DNA of 38,525 nucleotides, taken from NCBI GenBank assembly GCA_904420005.1, contig CAJFTT010000052.1, positions 1 through 38,525 on the forward strand, given 5' to 3'. Shown here piece by piece: positions 18,042 through 25,170 of this stretch (the stretch's first letter is position 1; each line of letters begins with the position of its first letter). A program made the position numbers and the translations under genes. The notes beneath the pieces were generated by a model. It searched no databases. It saw only the letters and a program-made list of their open reading frames with translations, and was not told the origin of the DNA. The DNA comes from Candidatus Tabaqchalia intestinavium. Lineage in GTDB: Bacteria; Bacillota; Clostridia; Oscillospirales; CAJFTT01.

Positions 18042-18839
18042 ATGCAGCATCGTGTTTCCTGCATGACCTTCAACATCCGTCGCGACCTAGCGGAGGACGG
18101 GACCAATCATTTCCGGTTCCGCTTCCCGCTGATCTGCCGGACGCTGCGCGAGGCGCGGCCGGCGCTTGTGTGCTTCCAGGAGCTGATGCCGACGGCGCGC
18201 CGGCAGATGGAGGAGGCGCTGCCGGACTATACGTTTGTCGGCTGCGGCCGCTGGGAGGATTACGGCGACGAAGCCTGCGCGATCGCTTTCCTGCGCGCCG
18301 AGCTGGAGCTGCTTTCGCTGGAGGTGTTCTGGTTGTCGCAGGAGCCGGACAAGCCCGGCTCGCGCTATCCCGGCCAGGGCTATTTCCCGCGGGTATGCAC
18401 GGCGGCGGTGCTGCGCCATCGGGTGGGCGGCGCGCCGTTTTGCGTCTATAACACGCATCTCGACCATGAGCGGGCGGACGTCCGGCTCCGCGAGCTGCGG
18501 CAGATTCTCGCGCGCATCGAGGCGGACCGGGCGCGCTTCGGCGCGCGGCCGGTCGTGCTGTGCGGGGACTTCAACTTTCCGCCCGACGCGCCCGAGGCCG
18601 ACGTGCTCAAGGCCTTCGCGGCGCCGCCGCTCGTCGATCTCGCGGCGGGGCTGCCGTTCACGTTTCATGATTATTTCAAGCCCGACAGCCGCGACGGCGG
18701 TTACATGAAAAAGATCGATTATTTCCTCGTGGATGCTGACACCGCCCGCATGGCAGGGCCGGCGCGGGCAGTGGACGTCTGCGAGGGCGGCGTCTATCTG
18801 TCCGACCATTATCCCGTCTGCGCCGAGCTGCTGCTCTGA
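18042..18839 (+). CDS. Endonuclease/exonuclease/phosphatase (EEP) family hydrolase
   Basis: The 265-residue protein has the full set of EEP motifs: FNIRRD with N11, CFQELMP with E47, YNTHLDHE (near 145), CGDFNF (near 183) and SDHYPV near the C-terminus. These bind Mg2+ and cleave phosphodiesters or phosphoesters. There is no signal peptide, and the substrate (DNA, inositol phosphate, sphingomyelin-like or other) is not evident. The ATG at 18042 follows GGAAAGGAG at about 10 nt; a 15-codon upstream extension is rejected. It precedes the carboxynorspermidine synthase gene by 155 bp on the same strand. Confidence 0.88.
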   Translation: MQHRVSCMTFNIRRDLAEDGTNHFRFRFPLICRTLREARPALVCFQELMPTARRQMEEALPDYTFVGCGRWEDYGDEACAIAFLRAELELLSLEVFWLSQEPDKPGSRYPGQGYFPRVCTAAVLRHRVGGAPFCVYNTHLDHERADVRLRELRQILARIEADRARFGARPVVLCGDFNFPPDAPEADVLKAFAAPPLVDLAAGLPFTFHDYFKPDSRDGGYMKKIDYFLVDADTARMAGPARAVDVCEGGVYLSDHYPVCAELLL

Positions 18840-18994
18840 CGCGGAGCCGAGCGAGGGCGGCAGCAAAAGGGCAATACGATCGTTGCCGCCGTGCATTGCG
18901 GCCGGGGAAAAGGAACCGGGGAGCGACTCGATCTTTGCAGGCAGAGGCATTTTAAGCGCCGGACCGGCGCTGGAAAAAACAGGAGGAATGCAAC

Positions 18995-20194
18995 ATGGGA
19001 AAAGCGCTCATCATCGGTGCGGGCGGCGTCGCCAGCGTCGTGGTGCACAAATGCTGCCAGAACAGCGAGGTATTTGAGGAGATCTGCATCGCCAGCCGCA
19101 CCAAATCCAAGTGCGACGCGCTGCGGGACAAGCTCGCCGGCGGCAAGACGAAGATCCGCACCGCGCAGGTGGACGCCGACGACGTCGGCCAGCTCGTCGC
19201 GCTCATCCGCGACTTCGGCCCCGACATTGTCATCAACGTCGCCCTGCCCTACCAGGATCTGACCATCATGGACGCCTGCCTGGAGACGGGCGTGGACTAC
19301 GTCGATACCGCCAATTATGAGCCGCCCGAGACTGCGAAATTTGAATACAAGTGGCAGTGGGCCTACCGCGAGCGGTTCGAGAAAGCCGGCATCACCGCGC
19401 TGCTGGGCAGCGGGTTTGACCCCGGCGTGACGGGCGTGTTCTCCGCCTATGCGCAGAAGCACTATTTCGACGAGATTCACCAGATCGACATCGTCGACGC
19501 CAACGCCGGCGATCACGGCTATCCCTTCGCCACCAATTTCAACCCCGAGATCAACATCCGCGAGGTCACGGCGCCGGGCAGCTATTTCGAGGACGGCCGC
19601 TTCATCGAGACCGAGCCGATGAGCATCAAGCGGGTCTACGACCTGCCGGAGATCGGGCCGAAGGATATCTATCTCCTGCACCACGAGGAGATGGAGTCGC
19701 TGGCCAAGAATATCCGTGGTATCCGCCGCATCCGCTTCTGGATGACCTTCTCGCAGAGCTACCTGACGCACCTGAAAGTGCTCGAGAACGTCGGCATGAC
19801 CTCCATCGAGCCGATCGACTTCGAGGGGAAGAAGATCGTGCCGCTGCAGTTTCTCAAGGCAGTGCTGCCCGATCCCGCGTCGCTCGGCCCGCGCACCAAG
19901 GGTAAGACCAACATCGGCTGCATCTTCCAGGGCGTCAAGAACGGCCGGGAGCGCACCTATTACGTCTACAACGTCTGCGACCACCAGGCGTGCTATCGCG
20001 AGGTCGGCTCGCAGGCCATCTCCTATACCACCGGCGTGCCGGCCATGATCGGCGCGATGATGGTCATGACCGGTCGGTGGAAGAAGCCCGGCGTCTATAA
20101 CGTCGAGGAATTCGATCCCGACCCGTTCATGGAGGCGCTGGGGAAATTCGGCCTGCCGTGGCAGGAGGATTTCTCCCCCGCGCTTATCGACTGA
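18995..20194 (+). CDS. Carboxynorspermidine/carboxyspermidine synthase (saccharopine dehydrogenase family)
   Basis: The enzyme reductively condenses aspartate semialdehyde with a diamine (putrescine or diaminopropane), using NADPH, to give carboxy(nor)spermidine. This is the alternative bacterial spermidine route. The 399-residue protein has a Rossmann start IGAGGVASVVVHK (7-19), and blocks I recall from the Vibrio enzyme: WQWAYRE, GSGFDPGVTGVF, DANAGDHG, LLPDPASL and AISYTTGVPA. AGGAGG lies 9 nt before the ATG. The usual partner nspC decarboxylase is not in the window. The next gene, 38 bp on, is an amidohydrolase. Confidence 0.9.
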   Translation: MGKALIIGAGGVASVVVHKCCQNSEVFEEICIASRTKSKCDALRDKLAGGKTKIRTAQVDADDVGQLVALIRDFGPDIVINVALPYQDLTIMDACLETGVDYVDTANYEPPETAKFEYKWQWAYRERFEKAGITALLGSGFDPGVTGVFSAYAQKHYFDEIHQIDIVDANAGDHGYPFATNFNPEINIREVTAPGSYFEDGRFIETEPMSIKRVYDLPEIGPKDIYLLHHEEMESLAKNIRGIRRIRFWMTFSQSYLTHLKVLENVGMTSIEPIDFEGKKIVPLQFLKAVLPDPASLGPRTKGKTNIGCIFQGVKNGRERTYYVYNVCDHQACYREVGSQAISYTTGVPAMIGAMMVMTGRWKKPGVYNVEEFDPDPFMEALGKFGLPWQEDFSPALID

Positions 20195-20232
20195 ATCCGG
20201 ATCCTGAAAGAAATTGAGGCGAAACACCACCC

Positions 20233-21030
20233 ATGGTCATTGATTTCCACACGCATATTTTCCCCGAAAAGATCGCCGATCGGGCGCTGCGCTCGATGGA
20301 GGGGACGAGCGGCCTGACGGCGCAGGCCGCAGGCACGCTCGCGGCGCTCAAGGCCAGCATGGCGGCGGGCGGCATCGACCGCTCCGTCACCTGTCCCATC
20401 GCGACCAAGCCGTCGCAGACGGAATCCATCAACCGCTTCGCCATCGGCCAGCTCGCCGAGCCGGGGATCGTCCCGCTGGGCAGCGTGCATCCGCAGGGCG
20501 AGCATATTCCCGACACCCTGCAGGCGCTGCGCGACGTCGGCATCCGCGGCATCAAGATCCATCCCGACTACCAGGGCATGCCCATCGAGTCGAAGGAATA
20601 CATCGAGATCCTGCAATGCTGCCGTGCGCTGGGGCTGTTCTGTGTGACGCACGCGGGCTGGGACGCGTCTTTCCCCGAGCGGCCGATGTGCACGCCCCGC
20701 GGCGTCCGCAAGATCTGGGACGACATCCGCGGCGTGACGCTCATCGCGGCGCATATGGGCGGCTGGAAGCTGTGGGACGAGGTGGAGGAGAACCTCCGCG
20801 GCACCGACGTGCTCATCGACACCTCCTTCAGCTTTGATTACCTCGGCGCGCCGGCCATGCGGGAGATGATCCTGCGCTTTGGGCCGGAACGGGTTCTGTT
20901 CGGCACGGACAGCCCCTGGGACGGGCAGGGGAAAGCCCGGCAGGATTTTCTTTCCCTCGCGCTGCCGGACGACGTGACGGAACAGGTATTCTCAGGCAAC
21001 GCGCTGCGCGTGCTGGGCGAACGCGTGTGA
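20233..21030 (+). CDS. TIM-barrel amidohydrolase
   Basis: The 265-residue metal-dependent hydrolase (amidohydrolase_2 type) begins with the metal motif DFHTH (4-8). It has HPDYQGM near 113, THAGW near 140, AAHMGGWK near 177 and the catalytic aspartate in GTDSPWDG near 235. Family members include decarboxylases and lactonases, so the reaction is open. The gene is 38 bp downstream of the carboxynorspermidine synthase gene and is probably co-transcribed. The ribosome site is weak (TTGAGGCG before the ATG). A GC-rich hairpin-like sequence follows its TGA. Confidence 0.85.
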   Translation: MVIDFHTHIFPEKIADRALRSMEGTSGLTAQAAGTLAALKASMAAGGIDRSVTCPIATKPSQTESINRFAIGQLAEPGIVPLGSVHPQGEHIPDTLQALRDVGIRGIKIHPDYQGMPIESKEYIEILQCCRALGLFCVTHAGWDASFPERPMCTPRGVRKIWDDIRGVTLIAAHMGGWKLWDEVEENLRGTDVLIDTSFSFDYLGAPAMREMILRFGPERVLFGTDSPWDGQGKARQDFLSLALPDDVTEQVFSGNALRVLGERV

Positions 21031-21643
21031 ATGACCGGCGTGCGGCGGATCGGGCCTCCGGCTCATGGAGGTTGGGTCCGCCGCGCGCCGGCTTTTTGCG
21101 TGCCGGGCGGGGGCGAAAGGCGGCGGAGCTGCGCATTTTCCCCGCGCGGGCGGGAAACGATGCACAGTTGGTATCGACCGTTTCGGTTCGCGGCATTTTC
21201 CCCGCGCAAATAGCAACCGTCTTTCCCCAGCTCGCCCAGCAAAAAGGCATGGAGCATTTTCCCCGTGCGAATAGCAACCGCGCCAGGCGGAGTTCTGGAC
21301 CTGCCCTATCCCCGGCAGCCGGAGAATACTGCGCCCGGCAGCAGGGACGGACACGGGCGGCGCTGCCGTCCACGGCGTGCGGCAGCCGGTTTTTGTTGGC
21401 TCGTTCGGGAACGCTTCGGACGCTGAGACAGAGCGGCGGCCCGCTGCTTTGTCCCGGCTCTGCCTGTACCCGTTTCCGCCTGTTGCCGGGACTGCGGCGC
21501 TTTTCGGGAAAACGGATGCAGGCCCAGCTGGCTAGGCGGCCGGCGCCTGCGGGCGAAGCCGACGGAAACGGCCGTTTGCTTGGTGGGACGGAGAGCGTGA
21601 TTCCTTTTTCGTCCAGGATAGCGCCGAAGAAAGGAGAGGCTGG
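21031..21643. other. Spacer with degenerate 60-bp-period repeats
   Basis: Apart from the three repeat copies listed separately, these 613 bp are GC-rich with no supported gene and no clear promoter. GAAAGGAGAGG near the end is the ribosome site of the next gene. Confidence 0.45.
21133..21280. repeat. Three imperfect direct repeats with a 60-61-bp period
   Basis: GCATTTTCCCCGCGC occurs at 21133 and 21193 and, with one change, at 21254. The last two copies extend through (A/G)AATAGCAACCG to about 27 nt. There are no cas genes, and the first copy is only half conserved, so this is more likely a decayed tandem duplication than a CRISPR array. Confidence 0.6.
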
Positions 21644-22303
21644 ATGTTTGACCCCATTTTGTTCGATCTTGACGGCACGCTGACCGATTCTGCGCCAGGA
21701 ATCCTGCATTCGGCGGAATACGCGCTGCGCACGCTTGGGTTCCCTGTGCCCGGCCGCGCCACGCTGCGCCGGTTTGTTGGCCCGCCGCTGACGGAATCGT
21801 TTCAGACGCTTTGCGGGCTGAGTGCAGCGGATGCTTCGCGGGCGGTGGAGGCGTATCGGGTATATTTCCGCGCGCGTGGGATGTTTGAAAACCGCGTCTA
21901 CGATGGGATCCCCGCCCTGCTGCGGACGATCACCCGCGCAGGGCGAACGCTGGCGCTTGCCACTTCCAAGCCGGAGGTTTTCGCGCGGCAGATTCTCGAC
22001 CATTTCGGCCTGGCGCAATATTTTGCCGTGCTTGCAGGCGCAACGCTCGACCCGAGCCGGCAGACCAAAGCTGCTGTCTTGGCCCGCGCGCTCTGTCTGC
22101 TGGAGGAGGCCGGCCTGCCGGCGGCGGCCGCCCGACCTGTGCTGGTCGGCGACCGGCTGCACGACGTCGAAGGCGCAGCGGCGCACGGCCTGCCCTGTAT
22201 CGGCGTGCTGTACGGCTACGGCAGCGAGGAAGAGCTGCGCCAGGTGGGCGCGCGGGCGATCGCGCCGACGGTGGAGGAGCTTGCTGCGCTGCTGCTGGGC
22301 TGA
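21644..22303 (+). CDS. HAD-family phosphatase (phosphoglycolate-phosphatase-like)
   Basis: The 219-residue HAD hydrolase has the nucleophile motif FDLDGTLTDS (7-16, D8 and D10), motif II ATSKPE near 108, a motif-III lysine near 146 and VGDRLHDVEGA near 168. The cap between motifs I and II is helical, as in Gph/PgmB-like subfamily IA enzymes. These remove phosphate from 2-phosphoglycolate, nucleotides or sugar phosphates. The ATG follows GAAAGGAGAGG. It stands alone between two long spacers. Its specificity is unknown. Confidence 0.88.
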   Translation: MFDPILFDLDGTLTDSAPGILHSAEYALRTLGFPVPGRATLRRFVGPPLTESFQTLCGLSAADASRAVEAYRVYFRARGMFENRVYDGIPALLRTITRAGRTLALATSKPEVFARQILDHFGLAQYFAVLAGATLDPSRQTKAAVLARALCLLEEAGLPAAAARPVLVGDRLHDVEGAAAHGLPCIGVLYGYGSEEELRQVGARAIAPTVEELAALLLG

Positions 22304-22622
22304 TCCGGACCGTTTTTTTTGCGCGCAGCGGCTGCCAGGCGGGGATGACGGGTAGGTTGCTTCCAGAGTCGGACCCTTTCCGCATGTAGCGCCCGACGGC
22401 AGGGGCTTGCGAACGCCTCACCCTGCCCGCGGCTGACCGGAAAAGTTAGCCTTCGGACAAAATTGCCGGTTCCCTTGGCCGTTCAGCCAACTGCGTGGAA
22501 CCCGGCGCATACCCGGGTCAAATGGCCGGCGCACTTGGCGATCGCCGCTCCGTTGCAATGCGCTCCGCGCTGGCAGCCGGATCCGGCAGGAGGACGGTCT
22601 GCGGGCATGCCTCGAAATAAGC
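22304..22622. other. Non-coding stretch ahead of an orphan terminator
   Basis: A T8 tract (22312-22319) follows the HAD stop without a strong stem. The next 300 bp contain partial self-complementarity (a GCCGG-TTCC arm near 22467 against GGAACCCGGC near 22497) but no gene. They lead into a strong terminator, so a small RNA is possible. Confidence 0.35.
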
Positions 22623-22667
22623 AAAGAATACGGTGGCTAGATGCGCTCTAGCCGCCGTATTCTTTTT
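22623..22667 (+). terminator. Strong intrinsic terminator
   Basis: A 16-bp stem (22626-22641 with 22647-22662, one G-T pair) with loop TGCGC is followed by TTTTT. It is 320 bp beyond the HAD gene, unusually far for that gene. Confidence 0.85.
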
Positions 22668-22747
22668 AGGGGGATTGGACGCAGGTCCGGAGACGGCGTG
22701 TGTGCATTGTATGTTTCTATTTTCTCTGGTTGATTGATGCTTTGGCG

Positions 22748-22917
22748 TTATACGGCGTCGTGGGAGATAAAGGGTGTTTCAGAGCCGTTGATCCACCAGG
22801 AATATAGTGCGTTCGGGTTTTCGTCACGGAAATTAAAGTAGATATAGGCGCTGCCGTTAGTACAAAAACAAAACGTTTTATACAGACCGCCCCTTCTCGT
22901 CGGTCGGCTGCGCCGCG
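22748..22917 (-). pseudogene. Possible C-terminal gene remnant
   Basis: The minus strand encodes a stop-terminated stretch of about 46 residues (YKTFCFCTNGSAYIYF, then NFRDENPNALYSWWINGS and TPFISHDAV). Its aromatic-rich, normal-looking composition differs from the Arg/Pro-rich nonsense frames of this region. Upstream it is cut by a GC-rich stem CCCCTTC/GAAGGGG (22893-22926 area). I do not recognise the family. It may be the tail of a decayed gene or a small ORFan. Confidence 0.3.
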
Positions 22918-23013
22918 AAGGGGACCGGGCTTGAGGCCCATAGGGAATCGGCACTGCTGTGAGGTTGGCGGAGATGCGCAATAAAACGGCGAGAAATGCA
23001 CAATGTGAAAAAC

Positions 23014-23042
23014 TTGCGAATCTTTGCTGAATCAGATATAAT
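23014..23042 (+). promoter_or_regulatory. Promoter of the rfb/gtr sugar operon
   Basis: TTGCGA (23014-23019) and a perfect TATAAT (23037-23042) are 17 bp apart in AT-rich DNA. The predicted start is near 23049, leaving a leader of about 290 nt before rfbF. Confidence 0.75.
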
Positions 23043-23076
23043 AACGTCAGTGTAATCGGCAAAGCGTCACGGAAAA

Positions 23077-23120
23077 GCCGCCAACAAACTGGGGTGGCTC
23101 GGCGGCGTTTTGCGGTTTTT
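23077..23120 (+). terminator. Leader attenuator-like stem in front of rfbF
   Basis: GCCGCC (23077-23082) can pair with GGCGGC (23101-23106). GTTTTGCGGTTTTT follows. Lying 30 nt after the predicted transcription start, it looks like a premature terminator in the operon leader. Confidence 0.5.
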
Positions 23121-23272
23121 ATGTACGGCGGGATGCGTGAAATCTTGATGGTCGGCCGGGGGGAATGCCGCCCGGCGAGCAGCCTGCGGCGTTTAGCACG
23201 CCGGCGGCTATGTCTGTCGCGCCGACAGGATGCGGCAGGCTTCTATCGCCGGCTTGACCCAATGGGACTTAT

Positions 23273-23314
23273 CCGCCAGGGCCCGCGGCTGCAATTGGCC
23301 GCGGGCCCTGGCGG
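23273..23314 (+). promoter_or_regulatory. 17-bp perfect hairpin just before the rfbF ribosome site
   Basis: CCGCCAGGGCCCGCGGC pairs perfectly with 23298-23314 around an 8-nt loop. It ends 15 nt before the AGGAGG of rfbF. It lacks a U-tract, so it may protect the mRNA end, be a protein-binding stem or pair alternatively with the upstream leader. Confidence 0.6.
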
Positions 23315-23341
23315 GTATCAACAAAACAGGAGGTCATAACC

Positions 23342-24109
23342 ATGAAAGTTGTCATTCTGGCCGGCGGGTTCGGGACCCGCATCTCGGAAGAGAGCCATCT
23401 CAAGCCCAAGCCGCTGATCGAGATCGGCGAGCAACCTATCCTCTGGCATATCATGAAGCTGTATTCGCATTACGGCTTCCATGAATTTGTCATCTGTTTG
23501 GGCTACAAGGCCTACCTGATCAAGGAATATTTCGCGGATTATTTCCTGCATACATCCGACGTCACCTTCGATCTTGCGAAGAATGCGATGACGGTGCACA
23601 ACAATTTTTCCGAACCGTGGAAAGTCACGCTCATCGACACGGGGCTGAACACCATGACCGGCGGCCGCGTCAAGCGCATCCAGCCGTATATCGGGGACGA
23701 GCCGTTCCTGCTGACCTATGGCGACGGGGTGTCGGACGTCGATATCCTCAAGCTGGTGGAGTTCCACCGCGCCCACGGCAAGATCGCGACCATGACGGCC
23801 GTGCAGCCGGAAGGCCGCTTCGGCGTGCTCGACCTCGAGGGGCACACGATCCGCGCGTTCCGCGAGAAGGCAAAGAGCGACAGCGGCTGGATCAACGGCG
23901 GCTTCATGGTGCTCGAGCCGGCGATCTTTGATTACATCGAGGGCGACAGCACCGTGCTCGAGCGGGAGCCGCTGGAAACCATAGCAGCGCAGGGCCAGCT
24001 GCAGGCTTATAAGCACGAGGGCTTCTGGCAATGCATGGACACCCAGCGGGACAAGCAGCTGCTGGAGAAGCTGTGGGCGTCCGGGGAAGCGCCGTGGAAA
24101 GTGTGGTGA
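23342..24109 (+). CDS. rfbF: Glucose-1-phosphate cytidylyltransferase (RfbF)
   Basis: RfbF makes CDP-glucose from CTP and glucose 1-phosphate, the entry step to CDP-dideoxyhexoses. It is 255 residues, matching the family. The nucleotidyltransferase loop AGGFGTRISEES (7-18), KPKPLIEIG (22-30), the metal-site region LTYGDGVSD (near 120-128) and WINGGFMVLEP near 183 are all present. AGGAGG lies 8 nt before the ATG. It is first in a tightly packed operon with rfbG and rfbH, preceded by a structured 290-nt leader. Confidence 0.96.
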   Translation: MKVVILAGGFGTRISEESHLKPKPLIEIGEQPILWHIMKLYSHYGFHEFVICLGYKAYLIKEYFADYFLHTSDVTFDLAKNAMTVHNNFSEPWKVTLIDTGLNTMTGGRVKRIQPYIGDEPFLLTYGDGVSDVDILKLVEFHRAHGKIATMTAVQPEGRFGVLDLEGHTIRAFREKAKSDSGWINGGFMVLEPAIFDYIEGDSTVLEREPLETIAAQGQLQAYKHEGFWQCMDTQRDKQLLEKLWASGEAPWKVW

Positions 24110-24114
24110 CGGGC

Positions 24115-25170
24115 ATGGATAAAGCTTTTTGGCAGGGCAAGAAGGTGTTCCTCACCGGGCACACGGGGTTCAAAGGCGCCTGGCTGTGCCGGCTGCTGCT
24201 GCATCTCGGGGCTGACGTGACGGGCTATGCGCTCGCGCCCGCGCTGGAACAGAAGCTCTTCGCGCTCGCAGGCGTGGACGGCCGGGTGCGCTCCTGTTTC
24301 GCCGACATCCGCGACTTTGACGCGCTGCAGGCGGCGTTCCGTGCGGCGCAGCCGGAGATTGTGCTGCATCTCGCGGCGCAGCCCATCGTGCGCGAGAGCT
24401 ATCGCGCCCCGCGCTACACGTTCGAGACCAACGTCATGGGCACGGTCAACCTGCTCGAATGCATCCGCACCTCCGATTGCGTGCGTTCGTTTCTCAACGT
24501 GACCACCGATAAGGTTTATAAAAACAACGAGTGGGTCTGGGGGTACCGGGAGGACGAGCCGCTCGACGGCTTTGATCCGTATTCCAACTCCAAATCCTGC
24601 TCCGAGCTGGTTACCCACAGCTATAAGGATTCCTTCTTTGCCGACGGGCGTGTCGCCATCTCGACCGCCCGGGCGGGCAACGTGCTCGGCGGCGGGGACT
24701 TTTCCCCCGACCGCATCATTCCCGACTGCGTGCGCGCCGCGATGCAGGGCCAGCCGGTGCGCATCCGCAACCCGCACTCCACCCGGCCTTATCAGCATGT
24801 GCTCGATCCGCTGTACGCCTACCTCATGATCGCGCAGGCGCAGTGCGAGGACGGGCGCTATGCGGGATATTATAACGTCGGCCCGGACGAGCGCGACTGC
24901 GTGACGACCGGGGCGCTCGCGGCGCTGTTCTGCGAGGCCTGGGGCGAGGGGATGCGGTGCGAAGTGGGCGAGGCCGGCGGCCCGCATGAGGCGAATTTCC
25001 TCAAGCTCGACTGCTCGCGGCTCAAGGCCGTTTTCGGCTGGCACAGCCGCTGGGGAATCGGTACGACGATCGAGAAAACGGTCGAATGGACCAAAACCTG
25101 GCGGGCCGGCGGCGATGTGCCGGGTTGCATGGATCGGCAAATTGAAGAATTTTTAGGAGAAGATGCATAA
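24115..25170 (+). CDS. rfbG: CDP-glucose 4,6-dehydratase (RfbG)
   Basis: RfbG converts CDP-glucose to CDP-4-keto-6-deoxyglucose with bound NAD+. It is an extended SDR of 351 residues with the cofactor loop TGHTGFKGAWL (13-23) and the catalytic YSNSK (Tyr and Lys four apart). I use the ATG at 24115, which matches the family N-terminus. A GTG at 24106 overlapping the rfbF stop as GTGA is an alternative, with GGAAAG 4 nt before it. Its TAA shares a base with the rfbH ATG, indicating translational coupling. Confidence 0.96.
   Translation: MDKAFWQGKKVFLTGHTGFKGAWLCRLLLHLGADVTGYALAPALEQKLFALAGVDGRVRSCFADIRDFDALQAAFRAAQPEIVLHLAAQPIVRESYRAPRYTFETNVMGTVNLLECIRTSDCVRSFLNVTTDKVYKNNEWVWGYREDEPLDGFDPYSNSKSCSELVTHSYKDSFFADGRVAISTARAGNVLGGGDFSPDRIIPDCVRAAMQGQPVRIRNPHSTRPYQHVLDPLYAYLMIAQAQCEDGRYAGYYNVGPDERDCVTTGALAALFCEAWGEGMRCEVGEAGGPHEANFLKLDCSRLKAVFGWHSRWGIGTTIEKTVEWTKTWRAGGDVPGCMDRQIEEFLGEDA

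Noticed and set aside
21133-21280. CRISPR array
   Set aside because: Only three imperfect copies, the first half-diverged, no cas genes and no leader. It is kept as a repeat only.
22463-22651. 62-codon frame running into the 22623-22667 terminator
   Set aside because: It overlaps the terminator stem, lacks a ribosome site and has no protein-like pattern.
23094-23339. 81-codon frame in the rfbF leader
   Set aside because: It is Arg-rich and overlaps both leader hairpins, with a GTG start lacking a ribosome site. It is better explained as structured leader RNA.
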